A DNA stretch of 64,000 nt, taken from assembly GCF_001953885.1 (NCBI RefSeq), contig NZ_MQUS01000005.1:248001-312000 (forward strand). Direction: 5' to 3'. Origin of the DNA: Streptomyces sp. IMTB 2501. GTDB taxonomy: Bacteria; Actinomycetota; Actinomycetes; Streptomycetales; Streptomycetaceae. Positions 41,472 to 50,166 of this stretch are shown piece by piece (positions within the stretch are counted from its first letter, which is position 1; each line of letters starts with the position of its first letter). Position numbers and translations under genes: made by a program. Under the pieces are notes generated by a model. It was not told where the DNA came from. It did no database searches and was given only the letters and a program-made list of their open reading frames with translations.

Positions 41472-41811
41472 GCGGCGATCTCCCGGGCCGTGGGACGCCT
41501 CGGCGCGCAGACGTCGAGGCGGGAGATCAGCAACTCCTCGAACTCCGGCCACGGTCAAGGGCGTACGCGGTCCCGAACCTGGGGTGTGTCCTTCTCCCGC
41601 GCGCCCGCGAACGCCTCCCACACCGGCCGTCCCGAAAACCACGCCACCGCCGGCCAGGGGGAGCCTCCGGCATATCCGGATGCGACGGGGGAGGAAGGGT
41701 CGAGCGCGCCGGCTGGGGGGAGGAGCGGGCGGCGGCCCGGAAGGTGTGGCTCGCCCTCCGGCCGCCGTACGCCACTCAGGTTCTCCCTGCCAGTCCGCGG
41801 TCAGTCCGCGG
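41472..41811. other. Degenerate region, no intact gene
   Basis: 340 nt between the GNAT fragment and the small secreted protein. A leftward frame near 41472-41545 (PEFEELLISRLDVCAP, then AREIAAW and stop) may be another gene tail. An 11-bp direct repeat (GTCCGCGGTCA) lies at about 41792-41814 next to the stop of the secreted protein gene. Confidence 0.35.
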
Positions 41812-42096
41812 TCAGTGCGACGAGACCTGGGCGCAGGCCACGTCGTACTGCGAGACCGAGTGGGCATTGGTGGAGTTCTGGGGCTGTTGGCCCGCGTAGT
41901 GGGTGCCGGCCGTGCCGGCGGGGTCGAAGGCGGAGCCGGGCGCGGACTCGGCCTGTCCGGGGCGGGAGGGCTGGTCCTCGCAGGACTGGTTCGGTTGGCC
42001 GCCGCTCGCGAAGGCGGGGGCTGCGGCGATGCCGCCGGTGGCGGCCACCAGCGCGGCGGAGGCGACGGCGAGCGCGGCACGCTTCAGGATCGTCAT
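41812..42096 (-). CDS. Small secreted protein
   Basis: 94 aa from ATG 42096 (GGAGA upstream). Cleavable Sec signal: MTILKRAALAVASAALVAA then GGIAAAPAFA with AFA-S as probable cleavage site. The ~60-aa mature peptide has NQSCEDQPSRPGQAESAPGS, GTHYAGQQPQNSTNAHSVSQ and a second Cys (DVACAQ), suggesting one disulfide. It belongs to a common Streptomyces family of secreted peptides of unknown function, often abundant in culture supernatants. Confidence 0.75.
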   Translation of the reverse strand: MTILKRAALAVASAALVAATGGIAAAPAFASGGQPNQSCEDQPSRPGQAESAPGSAFDPAGTAGTHYAGQQPQNSTNAHSVSQYDVACAQVSSH

Positions 42097-42163
42097 GACG
42101 GGCTCTCCTTTCATGGCTCACCTGGTGATACGTGCGCGGACCGGGAAAGGATCGCCCGCGCGG

Positions 42164-42784
42164 TCACAACGTCGCCAGCCGCTCCAGCAACAGGAACGCA
42201 CCGATTCCGAGCATCGCCGCGCCCGAGGTGCGGGTGACGGCGCGGGCCGCCGCCGGGCGGGCCGCCAGCAGGACGCGGGCCAGTGCCCCGACGCTGAGGT
42301 ACACCGCCGCGCAGCACGCCATGTGGAGCAGGCCCAGGGTTGCCGTCTGGGCGGATATGGGCAGGTGGGTGCCCTTGAGGGTGAGGAACTGGGGGAGGAC
42401 GGAGAGGTAGAGCAGCAGGCCCTTGGGGTTCAGGCCGCTGATCGTGGCACCGCGGAGAAACAGCCGTCCCTCACCGGCCGTGGGGGTGTCGTCCGCACCC
42501 GGCACCGCCGGGCGGCGCAGGACGCCCCAGCCGAGCCAGAGGAGATATCCCGCGCCCACCGCCGTCAGGGCCGTCAGCAGTCTCGGGGAGCCTGCGACCA
42601 GGACCGCCAGGCCCGCTGTCGCGAGGGCCGTGTGCAGGGCGTAGCCGGAGACCAGGCCGGCCACCGCACGGGGCACCGAGCGGCCGCGCAGGGCGGTCGC
42701 GATGACGTACGCCCAGTCGGCGCCCGGCACGCACACCAGCAGCAGGTCCACGGCGAGGAAGGAAAAGAGCAGTCCCGAGTCCAT
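42164..42784 (-). CDS. LysE/RhtB-family amino acid exporter
   Basis: 206 aa from ATG 42784. Six-helix LysE fold with VCVPGADWAYVIATALRGR at the position of the family PGP loop, GYALHTALATAGLAVLV, and SGLNPKGLLLYLSVLPQF, a strongly conserved LysE motif. Exports an amino acid or related compound. Divergent from an Lrp/AsnC regulator 82 nt away, the usual regulator-exporter arrangement. Confidence 0.9.
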   Translation of the reverse strand: MDSGLLFSFLAVDLLLVCVPGADWAYVIATALRGRSVPRAVAGLVSGYALHTALATAGLAVLVAGSPRLLTALTAVGAGYLLWLGWGVLRRPAVPGADDTPTAGEGRLFLRGATISGLNPKGLLLYLSVLPQFLTLKGTHLPISAQTATLGLLHMACCAAVYLSVGALARVLLAARPAAARAVTRTSGAAMLGIGAFLLLERLATL

Positions 42785-42804
42785 GCTGGGGACATTAGGC
42801 GGGA

Positions 42805-42847
42805 ATGGCCCGAAAGTGTTCCCGAAGTTTGCCCACAACCGGGCCAT
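42805..42847. promoter_or_regulatory. Inverted repeat between lysE-like and Lrp genes
   Basis: ATGGCCCG and CGGGCCAT, perfect 8-bp arms with 27-nt spacer, inside the divergent promoter region. Candidate Lrp binding site. Confidence 0.35.
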
Positions 42848-42866
42848 CTGGGGGAAGATCTACCCT

Positions 42867-43319
42867 ATGGATGACGTCGACAGAAAAATCCTTGCCGAGC
42901 TGCAGCAGGACGGGCGGCTGACCGTGACCGAGCTGGCCGCTCGCGTGCGGCTCAGCGTCTCGCCCTGCCATCGGCGGCTGCGTGAGCTGGAGCGCTCCGG
43001 GGCCATCCAGGGATACCGGGCGGTCGTGGACGCGGCCGCGCTCGGGCTGAACTTCGAGGCGCTGGTCTTCGTGTCCATGCGGCAGGAGGACCGGGACACG
43101 GTCGCCGAGTTCGAGCGGGCCGTCGGCGAGCTGGAGTACGTCCTCGACGCCCAGCGGCTGTTCGGCGAGCCCGACTATCTGCTCCGGATCGCCACCGCCG
43201 ACCTCGCGGCCTTCCAGCGGCTGTACGACGAGCGGCTCGCGACCCTGCCCGGAGTGCAGCGGCTGACCTCGACGCTGGTGATGAAGCACGTCGTACGGGA
43301 CCGGCCGCTGCCCGCATGA
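42867..43319 (+). CDS. Lrp/AsnC-family transcriptional regulator
   Basis: 150 aa, ATG 42867. N-terminal HTH (DRKILAELQQDGRLTVTELA, VSPCHRRLRELERSGAI) and C-terminal RAM ligand domain (FEALVFVSMRQED, FGEPDYLLRIATADLAAF). Expected to form octamers, bind an amino acid and control the adjacent exporter and itself. Confidence 0.92.
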   Translation: MDDVDRKILAELQQDGRLTVTELAARVRLSVSPCHRRLRELERSGAIQGYRAVVDAAALGLNFEALVFVSMRQEDRDTVAEFERAVGELEYVLDAQRLFGEPDYLLRIATADLAAFQRLYDERLATLPGVQRLTSTLVMKHVVRDRPLPA

Positions 43320-43440
43320 CAGCGCGTGGCGGCGTGTGACAGCGCATAGCAGCGCAGGCGGTGGCTCTACCGCTGCCGCGGATGAACCACCGCCTGCCAG
43401 ACAGGACTTGGGGAATGGAGCGCCCGGAAAGGAGCGTCTG

Positions 43441-44088
43441 TTACTTGGTCGGCTTCTTTCCGGTCACGCCCAGGTGTACCAACAGCGCCAGGTTCGGCTT
43501 CAGTTCGGCCTGTTTCACACCCCAGGACTGGAAGCCCTTCTGGTGCGCCGCCACCGCCGCGAGCATCGCGACCAGCGAGCCGGCCACCGCCGCCGGGTTC
43601 ACGTCCTTGTCCACCCTGCCCTTGGCCTGCAATTGGGCGATGGCGTCTGCCAGGGAGTTGTTCACCGAGTTCAGGATCTTCATACGGAGCTTGTAGAAGC
43701 GTTTGTCTCCCTCGGCCGCGCCGAGGTCGACGACTCTGAGGATCGCGTCGTTCTTGCGCCAGAACTCCAGGAAGCCGTCGACCAGTTCCTGGGCGGTCTG
43801 CCATCCCGATTTCCCGGCCCAGGATCTGCCTTCGAGCAGTTCGGTCAATCCGGCGCCCTCGGTCGCCATTTGCTCGGCGACCTCCAGGACGGCGCCTTCG
43901 ACATCTGGGAAGTACTGGTAGAAGGTCGCGGGTGAAGTTCCCGCCTTCCGGGCGACATCGATGACCTTGACGTCCCGGTAGGGGGAGGAGCTGAGCATCT
44001 CGCTGAGGCAGTCGAGCAGCTTCTGCCGGGTCGCCTGCCCACGCCGGCCGGCCACGCGGCCGTCGACGGTACGCACTTGTCCTGTCAT
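43441..44088 (-). CDS. TetR-family regulator, candidate controller of the CTGACG regulon
   Basis: 215 aa, ATG 44088. TetR HTH at ~20-68: RQKLLDCLSEMLSSSPYRDV, KVIDVARKAGTSPATFYQYF. The C-terminal ligand domain ends in a basic tail (VTGKKPTK). A CTGACG-GCA-TGACAG sequence (10/12 to the shared operator) overlaps the start codon, as expected for autorepression. It lies in the middle of the operator-bearing units and is the only TetR gene in the window. The ligand would be an acyl-CoA or related inducer; this is inference. As I recall, S. coelicolor also has a TetR gene (SCO4421) and a VOC gene left of afsK. Confidence 0.88.
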   Translation of the reverse strand: MTGQVRTVDGRVAGRRGQATRQKLLDCLSEMLSSSPYRDVKVIDVARKAGTSPATFYQYFPDVEGAVLEVAEQMATEGAGLTELLEGRSWAGKSGWQTAQELVDGFLEFWRKNDAILRVVDLGAAEGDKRFYKLRMKILNSVNNSLADAIAQLQAKGRVDKDVNPAAVAGSLVAMLAAVAAHQKGFQSWGVKQAELKPNLALLVHLGVTGKKPTK

Positions 44089-44096
44089 GCCGTCAG
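44082..44096. promoter_or_regulatory. Weak CTGACG-NNN-CGTCAG site over the TetR start
   Basis: On the minus strand CTGACGGCATGACAG: left half perfect, right half 4/6. It overlaps the TetR ATG at 44086-44088. Confidence 0.35.
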
Positions 44097-44210
44097 CTTA
44101 CCGAGGGGTGATCGGAGCGCGATTCGGCCGAGTGCAAATGGGGTGCACGGGTGCTCTGAGGGTGGTGTGCCTGGTCTGCGCGGTGCGCGTGGCGCGGTTA
44201 CTTTGGCGGC

Positions 44211-45035
44211 ATGGCCGAAAACAGGGCATCCGCGAACGAATACGCGGAAGACGCTGAAGACGCGGAAGCGGCAGAAGAGGCGATAGGGGCTGACGAGGTG
44301 GTCGAGGGGGAAGTGGTCGTAGAGGGGGAGGAGGTGTACGGCGAAGGTGTGCCCTGCTGGGTGGACGCCCAGCTGGCCGACGTCGAGGCGGGCAAACGGT
44401 TCTACGGTGAGCTCTTCGGGTGGTCCTTCGAGGACGCGTACGGCTCCTCGGTGTGGGCCCTGCTGGGCGGGGCACACGTCGCCTCGCTGGCACCCAAGAT
44501 GGATGGCCGTATGCCGACCGTCTGGACGGTCTCCTTCGCCACCCCGGACGCCGAGGCCCTCGGCCGGCGGATCACCGCGGCCGGCGGCCGGGTGGTCATG
44601 GCCCCGTTCCCGGTGGGCGACCTCGGGGTCGCCGCCCTCGCCACCGACCCGGAGGGTGCGGTGTTCGGGCTGTGGCAGGCCGGCAGCCACCGCGGCTTCG
44701 GGCGCCGGCACGAACCCGGCACCTTCGTCTGGGCCCAGCTGTACGCCCGGGACACAGCCACCGCCAACACCTTCTACGGCGGTCTCTTCCACGAAGCCCT
44801 GTTCGGCGAGGGTGCCCGGCCCGACTTCGGCCGGGCCGACGTCACCGACGTCTTCCCGGCCGAGATGCCCCCGCACTTCCTCGCCCACTTCCGGGTCGCC
44901 GACCTCGACGGCGCCGTGGGGGCCGTACAGAGGCTCGGCGGCCGGGTGCAGGCGCCACCCTTCGAGACGTCGTACGGATTGGTGGCTGTCGTCACCGACA
45001 ATCAGGGGGCGTCGTTCGCACTGCTGCAGCGCTGA
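44211..45035 (+). CDS. Two-domain VOC (glyoxalase/bleomycin-resistance fold) protein
   Basis: 274 aa, ATG 44211. After an acidic ~40-residue leader (EYAEDAEDAEAAEEA) come two VOC domains: ~47-160 (PCWVDAQLADVEAGKRFYGE, PEGAVFGLWQAG) and ~167-274 (FVWAQLYARDTATANTFYGG, DNQGASFALLQ). Similar to CFP-30/32-type actinobacterial proteins of unconfirmed function; possible hydroxylase or small-molecule-binding role. Divergent from the TetR gene and upstream of afsK. Confidence 0.85.
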   Translation: MAENRASANEYAEDAEDAEAAEEAIGADEVVEGEVVVEGEEVYGEGVPCWVDAQLADVEAGKRFYGELFGWSFEDAYGSSVWALLGGAHVASLAPKMDGRMPTVWTVSFATPDAEALGRRITAAGGRVVMAPFPVGDLGVAALATDPEGAVFGLWQAGSHRGFGRRHEPGTFVWAQLYARDTATANTFYGGLFHEALFGEGARPDFGRADVTDVFPAEMPPHFLAHFRVADLDGAVGAVQRLGGRVQAPPFETSYGLVAVVTDNQGASFALLQR

Positions 45036-45070
45036 TTCGGCACCCATGCGTCGCCCATACGCCAGAGTTT

Positions 45071-45099
45071 TGTCCACTTTGCGGTGATTGGGTATGAGA
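45071..45099 (+). promoter_or_regulatory. Predicted housekeeping promoter of afsK
   Basis: TTGTCC (45071) and TATGAG (45094) with 17-nt spacing. The predicted start near 45106 gives a ~140-nt leader that contains CACCCCGAT (45101) and ATCGGGGTG (45147), able to form a 9-bp stem. Confidence 0.45.
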
Positions 45100-45249
45100 C
45101 ACCCCGATCATCACCGGGTTCGCAACCGGGCGCCCGGCCAGGAAGAATCGGGGTGCGTGCCGCCACGGCGGTGCGGTGGTGAGACGCTGCACTTCGGCCG
45201 TGTACATAGATGGGTGGCGCGGCTCGTACGGGGAGGTGGCAGGCAAGTG

Positions 45250-47595
45250 GTGGATCAGCTGACACAGCACGATCCGCGGCGGATCGGGCCGTTCGAGGTG
45301 CTGGGCCGGCTGGGCGCCGGCGGCATGGGGCTGGTCTATCTCGCCCGCTCGGCGTCCGGCCGGCGCGTGGCGATCAAGACGGTGCGCACCGAACTCGCCG
45401 AGGACCAGCTGTTCCGGGTCCGCTTCACCCGTGAGGTGGAGGCGGCCCGCGCGGTCTCCGGCTTCTACACGGCCGCCGTGGTCGACGCCGACCCGCGCGC
45501 CGCCGTGCCGTGGCTCGCGACGGCGTACGTCCCCGCGCCCTCCCTGGAGGAGATAGTGAACGACTGCGGGCCGCTCCCGGCCCCGGCCGTGCGCTGGCTC
45601 GCCGCGGGAGTCGCGGAAGCCCTCCAGTCCATCCACGGCGCGGGGCTGGTCCACCGTGACCTCAAGCCGTCCAACGTGCTCGTGGTCGAGGACGGCCCCC
45701 GGGTGATCGACTTCGGTATCGCCTCCGGCGTCTCGAACACCCGCCTGACCATGACGAACGTCGCCGTCGGCACCCCCGCCTACATGTCCCCCGAGCAGGC
45801 CAAGGACTCCCGCAGCGTCACCGGCGCCAGCGATGTCTTCTCGCTCGGCTCCATGCTGGTCTTCGCGGCCACCGGCCACCCGCCCTTCCACGGCGCCAAC
45901 CCGGTCGAGACGGTCTTCATGCTGCTGCGCGAGGGCCCCGACCTCACCGGGCTGCCCGACGAGCTGCGCCCGCTCATCGAGGTCTGTATGCAGATGGAGG
46001 CCTCCGCCCGGCCCACCCCGGCCGACCTCCAGGCCCAGCTCGCGCCCCATCTCTTCGGCTCCGGCTCGGACGACAGCGGCACCGCCTCCGCCTGGCTGCC
46101 CGAGAAGGCGGTCGCCCTCATCGAGGCCCGCCGCGGCGGCCGCCCCGCGGCCAAGCCCGCTCCGGTCACCAGCGGCGGTGGCCCGCGCAGCGGCGGCCGC
46201 TCGGCCGTCCCCCCGCCGCCCCCGTACGACCCGCCCGTCCCCGTCGGTGCCCCCGACAACGGCCCGGTCCGGCTGGCCGGCGCCCAGGTGCCCATCGGCC
46301 CCGGCCCGCGCGTCGCCGACGCCCGCGCCGCCGCCGTCAAGGCGCCCCCGCCGGAGGCCGGCCTGGTCGCCAGCTGGTCCCGCCCGCGCCCCGGCGTCGC
46401 CGGCACAGACCCTGCCGTAGGCCCTGCCGTACCGCCCGTCCCGTCCGCGCCCCCGGAGACGGCGAGCGGCTGGCGGCCCTGGCGGTTCCGCATGTCCAAC
46501 GAGGTCTGGGGCACCCCGGCCGTCGACGGCGACCTGGTCTACGTCACCTCCTTCGAGGTGCACGCGCTGGACGTGGCCACCGGCCGGCGCCGCTTCAAGA
46601 CGCGGGACGTCGCCTGGTCGATGGCGGTGGCGGACGGCCGTATCCACGCATCCGACGGCCCGACCCTGTTCGCCCTCGACGCCCGCGAGGGCACCGACCT
46701 GTGGCGGCTGTCCACGGACGCCTGGGTGTACTCCCTGAAGGCCGACCACGGCACGGTCGTCACCGGTACCCGTGGCGGCGGTGTGCAGGCCTGGGAGGCC
46801 GCGAACGGGCAGAAACTCTGGGAGATCGCCGGCTGCCAGACCGACTTCGAGTCCCCCGAGGCCGGCCCCCTCGTCCACGACGGCACGGTCTACGTCTGGC
46901 AGGACGCCCGGCTGCGCGCCCTGGAGGCCCGCACCGGCGAGGAGCGCTGGTCGTACCCGGTCGGTGACGCGGCCTCCTGCGGTGGCGTGCCCGTCCGGCT
47001 CGCCCCGGCCCCCGACGGCTATGTCTACGTCTCCGCCGGCACCCGCGTCCTCGCCATCGAGGCGGCGAGTGGGATGGTCCGCTGGCACTTCGAGGCACCG
47101 GCGGTCTTCCTGTCCCCGCCCGCCTTCACCCCGGGTCCGGCGGTGACCGGCGGCGGGGTCTACCTGGCGGACTACCTCGGCACGGTCTACGCCCTCGACG
47201 CCACCGACGGCCGCGACCGCTGGCGCATCGCCACGGAGGCCCGCTCCTCCATCGAGCCGGTACTGGTGGCGGCCGGCCATGTGCACGTCGGCAGCGGCAA
47301 GGGCCTGTACACCCTGGACGCGGTCACCGGCACCCCCAAGTGGCGCTTCCAGGCGGGCGGCGACGTCGTGGGCGCCCCGGCCGTGGCGGAGGGCCGTATC
47401 CACTTCGGCTCCACCGACCATCTGCTGTACACCCTGAAGTCCGACGACGGCCGACTGCGCTGGAAGCTGGCGACCGGCGGCGAGATCACCGGTTCCCCGG
47501 TGGTCAAGGACGGCGTGGTGTACGCGTGCAGCAAGGACCGGTGCGTGTACGCGCTGGACGCGGAGAAGGGAACGGGCACGGCCCGCACGGCGTGA
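45250..47595 (+). CDS. afsK: Serine/threonine protein kinase AfsK
   Basis: 781 aa from GTG 45250 (GTG 45247 adjacent; GGGAGG upstream). The kinase domain (~10-275) has the G-loop [24 protein letters not shown] and an activation loop with several Thr before [12 protein letters not shown] ~150-aa Pro/Ala linker leads to a C-terminal PQQ-type beta-propeller of about seven blades ([31 protein letters not shown]). No membrane helix; AfsK is known to associate loosely with the inner membrane face. It autophosphorylates and phosphorylates AfsR to stimulate secondary metabolism and also affects hyphal branching. The near-identity to remembered S. coelicolor AfsK and the nearby afsR/afsS support the name. 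Confidence 0.93.
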   Translation: MDQLTQHDPRRIGPFEVLGRLGAGGMGLVYLARSASGRRVAIKTVRTELAEDQLFRVRFTREVEAARAVSGFYTAAVVDADPRAAVPWLATAYVPAPSLEEIVNDCGPLPAPAVRWLAAGVAEALQSIHGAGLVHRDLKPSNVLVVEDGPRVIDFGIASGVSNTRLTMTNVAVGTPAYMSPEQAKDSRSVTGASDVFSLGSMLVFAATGHPPFHGANPVETVFMLLREGPDLTGLPDELRPLIEVCMQMEASARPTPADLQAQLAPHLFGSGSDDSGTASAWLPEKAVALIEARRGGRPAAKPAPVTSGGGPRSGGRSAVPPPPPYDPPVPVGAPDNGPVRLAGAQVPIGPGPRVADARAAAVKAPPPEAGLVASWSRPRPGVAGTDPAVGPAVPPVPSAPPETASGWRPWRFRMSNEVWGTPAVDGDLVYVTSFEVHALDVATGRRRFKTRDVAWSMAVADGRIHASDGPTLFALDAREGTDLWRLSTDAWVYSLKADHGTVVTGTRGGGVQAWEAANGQKLWEIAGCQTDFESPEAGPLVHDGTVYVWQDARLRALEARTGEERWSYPVGDAASCGGVPVRLAPAPDGYVYVSAGTRVLAIEAASGMVRWHFEAPAVFLSPPAFTPGPAVTGGGVYLADYLGTVYALDATDGRDRWRIATEARSSIEPVLVAAGHVHVGSGKGLYTLDAVTGTPKWRFQAGGDVVGAPAVAEGRIHFGSTDHLLYTLKSDDGRLRWKLATGGEITGSPVVKDGVVYACSKDRCVYALDAEKGTGTARTA

Positions 47596-47711
47596 GGGCG
47601 TGAGGAGAGTGTGCGACGGCCGTCGTACCGGTGTGTCACGGAAGGGCTCCAGACGGCGGCCGTCCCAGGGCTGACGCTACCCCCGGTGCGCGTTCCTCGC
47701 CACGCGGTCAC

Positions 47712-48488
47712 TCATCGTGTCCGTGGTTCGGTACGGTCCCTGCTCCGGAACAGCTCCGCCTGCCGCCCGGCCGGCAGATTGCCGAGGGCGATGAGCTGCG
47801 GGGCCTGCGCGAACGCCTGGGCCCGGCCCGCCTCCTGGGCCGCCCACAGCGCCCGCACGGTCCCCTGCACTCCCTCCGGCGGATACCCGGCTACGACGGC
47901 GGCACAGCGTACGGCGCCGGCCAGCGCCCCGCCCTCCTCGGTGACTTCGGAGACGAGCCCGATCTCATGGGCCCGCCGCGCGGAGATCCGCTCGGCGGTT
48001 CCCATGAGCATCATCCGGGCCACCTCGCCGTACGGCATCCGCGCCGCCATCAGCATGGACTCATAGGCGCTGACCATGCCGTACGAGGTGTGCGGATCGA
48101 AGAAGACGGCCGTCGGATCGGCGACGACGAACTCACACTCCCCCAGCAGATAGAAGGCACCCCCGCAGGCCATCCCGCGCACGGCGGCCACGACGGGCTT
48201 CCACAGGTCGTTCGCCTTCGGCCCGACGGTCAGCAGCGGATCGTCCAGCATGTACGGCGACGAGGGCTGCGGTACGACGACGTCCCGGTCGATCCCGGTG
48301 CAGAACGCCCGCTCCCCGCTCCCGGTGAGCACCACGGCTCGCACCGAGTCGTCGAACCGCAACGCCCGCCAGATGTCGGTGAGTTCGCGAGCCATGTCCA
48401 GGTCGATGGCGTTGAGCCGGTGCGCCCGGTCGAGGGTGACGACGGCGACCCCGCTGTCCTTGTCGGCCTCCAGCCGCACGGTGCTCAC
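47712..48488 (-). CDS. Enoyl-CoA hydratase/isomerase
   Basis: 258 aa, GTG overlapping the DUF35 stop by 4 nt. Crotonase fold: LDRAHRLNAIDLDMARELTD, oxyanion loop ERAFCTGIDRDVVV (Thr-Gly in place of Ala-Gly) and VRGMACGGAFYLLGECEF, then FFDPHTSYGMVSAYESML. The usual catalytic Glu pair is not obvious, so hydratase, isomerase or ring-opening hydrolase activity are all possible. Third gene of thiolase-like-DUF35-hydratase operon. Confidence 0.85.
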   Translation of the reverse strand: MSTVRLEADKDSGVAVVTLDRAHRLNAIDLDMARELTDIWRALRFDDSVRAVVLTGSGERAFCTGIDRDVVVPQPSSPYMLDDPLLTVGPKANDLWKPVVAAVRGMACGGAFYLLGECEFVVADPTAVFFDPHTSYGMVSAYESMLMAARMPYGEVARMMLMGTAERISARRAHEIGLVSEVTEEGGALAGAVRCAAVVAGYPPEGVQGTVRALWAAQEAGRAQAFAQAPQLIALGNLPAGRQAELFRSRDRTEPRTR

Positions 48489-48895
48489 GCGAGCACCCAC
48501 TGCGGCAGCCCGCCGTCACCGAAGACGACATGCACCCGTGCGCCGATCCGCAGACGCCCCGGTTCGAGGGAGCCGAGGGGTGCGCCCGCGTGACGGACCA
48601 CATTGCCGACGAGCCGGATCCGCGGCGCGTCCTCCAGCTCCACCACGACCACGTTGTACGGCGCCTGTTCGGCGTACTCGGGCAGCAGCGGGGGATGCGG
48701 CACGACGTACGACCACACGCGCCCGCGCCCCGACACCGGCCGCCACTCGCTCGCGAAGGACTGGCAGTGCGGGCAGCAGGGCCGGGGCGGGAACCGCGGC
48801 TCACCGCAGTCGCCGCAGGCCTGGACGCGCAGTTCACCACGGGTCGCGTACTCCCAGAAGGGGGCGCCGTCGGTGTCGGTGACGGGGTTCAGCAT
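48485..48895 (-). CDS. DUF35 zinc-ribbon/OB-fold protein, partner of the Ltp2-like protein
   Basis: 136 aa from ATG 48895 with AGGAGGAG. Zinc ribbon CGDCGEPRFPPRPCCPHC (~27-44) and OB fold (VWSYVVPHPPLLPEYAEQAP, LVGNVVRHAGAPLGSLEP). Gene order directly behind the Ltp2-like gene mirrors the ChsH2/Ltp2 aldolase, where this subunit activates and orients the thiolase-like subunit. Confidence 0.88.
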   Translation of the reverse strand: MLNPVTDTDGAPFWEYATRGELRVQACGDCGEPRFPPRPCCPHCQSFASEWRPVSGRGRVWSYVVPHPPLLPEYAEQAPYNVVVVELEDAPRIRLVGNVVRHAGAPLGSLEPGRLRIGARVHVVFGDGGLPQWVLA

Positions 48896-48924
48896 GATCA
48901 GCTCCTCCTCAACTCCTTGACTCC

Positions 48925-50079
48925 TCAACTCCGCAGGAGAAGGGCGGAGGTGGGCACGCCCTCACCGGCGGTGACCAGACAGGTGGCGGCGCCGGGCACC
49001 TGGGCGGTGCTGGTCCCGCGCAGCTGCCTGACGCCCTCGTTGATGAGGTTGAAGCCGTGCACATAGGCCTCGCTGAGCCCGCCGCCGCCGGTGTTGACGG
49101 GGAGCCGCCCCCCGATCTCCAGCGCCCCGCCCTCGGTGAAGGCACCCCCCTCCCCCCGCCCGCAGAAGCCGTACCCCTCCAGGGAGAGCGGGACGAGGGC
49201 GGTGAACGCGTCGTAGATCTGTGCCACGTGCACGTCGTCCGGGGTGAAGTCGGCGTGCTTCCACAGGTGCCGGGCGGCGGTCCAGGCCGGGCCGGTGAGG
49301 GGGTCGTCGTTCCAGTAGTTGACCATGCCGTGGTGCTGGGCGGGCAGCCCCTGGGCTGCGGAGTGGACGTAGACGGGTCTACTGCGGCAGTCCCGGGCGC
49401 GTTCTGCGGACACGAGGACACATGCGAGAGCCCCGTCCGTCTCCAGGCAGTTGTCGAAGAGGCAGAGCGGCTCGCTGATCCACCGGGAGGTCATGTACAT
49501 CTCGCGGGTCAGGGGCCGTTCGTACATCACGGCGGCCGGATTCTGGTTGGCCCGGTTGCGGCAGGCGAGGGCGACGTTGAAGAGATGGTCGCGGGTGGCA
49601 CCGTACTCGTGCATGTACCGCCGGGTCAGCATGGCGATCTCGTCGGCGGGCCGGAGCAGCCCGAAGGGCCGGGTCCACTGGGCGGGAGTGGGCAGTTGGA
49701 CCGTGGTGTTGGTCCACGGCCGGGCCCCGCTGCCCCGCTTGCGCGACCGCCAGGCGACGCCGACACTCGCTTGCCCCGCGGCGATGGCGGCGGCGAGATG
49801 CGCGACGGTGGCACAGGACCCGCCCCCTCCGTACCCGACCTTGCTGAAGAAGGTCAGATCCCCGAACCCGACGGCCTTGGCCAGCTCGACCTCGTCCGTC
49901 TCCTCCATGGTGTAGGAGGCGAGGCCGTCGACCTCGCTGGGCGCGATCCCCGCGTCCTCCAGCGCCGCGAGCACGGCCCGGCAGGCGAGCGTCTTCTCGT
50001 CCTCCGGAAGGTGCTTGGCGAACGAGGTCTGCCCGATCCCGACGACGGCGGTGGCGTCCTTCAGCCCGGTACCTGCCAT
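48925..50079 (-). CDS. Ltp2-like thiolase-fold aldolase
   Basis: 384 aa, ATG 50079 (GGGGGAGG upstream). TAVVGIGQTSFAKHLPEDEK, YGGGGSCATVAHLAAAIAAG, CLFDNCLETDGALACVLVS, IYDAFTALVPLSLEGYGFCG and GGGGLSEAYVHGFNLI. The catalytic His of thiolases is replaced in the last motif, while Tyr residues in IYDAFT and SEAYVHG are in positions reported as catalytic in Ltp2 aldolases of steroid side-chain breakdown. It probably cleaves a beta-hydroxyacyl-CoA by retro-aldol reaction with the DUF35 protein. Confidence 0.85.
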   Translation of the reverse strand: MAGTGLKDATAVVGIGQTSFAKHLPEDEKTLACRAVLAALEDAGIAPSEVDGLASYTMEETDEVELAKAVGFGDLTFFSKVGYGGGGSCATVAHLAAAIAAGQASVGVAWRSRKRGSGARPWTNTTVQLPTPAQWTRPFGLLRPADEIAMLTRRYMHEYGATRDHLFNVALACRNRANQNPAAVMYERPLTREMYMTSRWISEPLCLFDNCLETDGALACVLVSAERARDCRSRPVYVHSAAQGLPAQHHGMVNYWNDDPLTGPAWTAARHLWKHADFTPDDVHVAQIYDAFTALVPLSLEGYGFCGRGEGGAFTEGGALEIGGRLPVNTGGGGLSEAYVHGFNLINEGVRQLRGTSTAQVPGAATCLVTAGEGVPTSALLLRS

Positions 50080-50093
50080 GGCCTCCCCCTCTC

Positions 50094-50108
50094 CTGACAG
50101 TACGTCAG
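50094..50108. promoter_or_regulatory. CTGACG-NNN-CGTCAG operator, site 9
   Basis: CTGACAGTACGTCAG, 11/12, 14 nt before the Ltp2-like ATG at 50079. Confidence 0.8.
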
Positions 50109-50120
50109 ATTACAGCTAAT

Positions 50121-50135
50121 CTGACGGTCAGTCAG
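50121..50135. promoter_or_regulatory. CTGACG-NNN-CGTCAG operator, site 10
   Basis: CTGACGGTCAGTCAG, 11/12, 31 nt before the acyl-CoA synthetase GTG at 50167; 27 bp centre-to-centre from site 9, the same as sites 1 and 2. Confidence 0.8.
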
Positions 50136-50166
50136 CTGGGTGTGCTCTGTGTTCGGGAGGTCTGCT

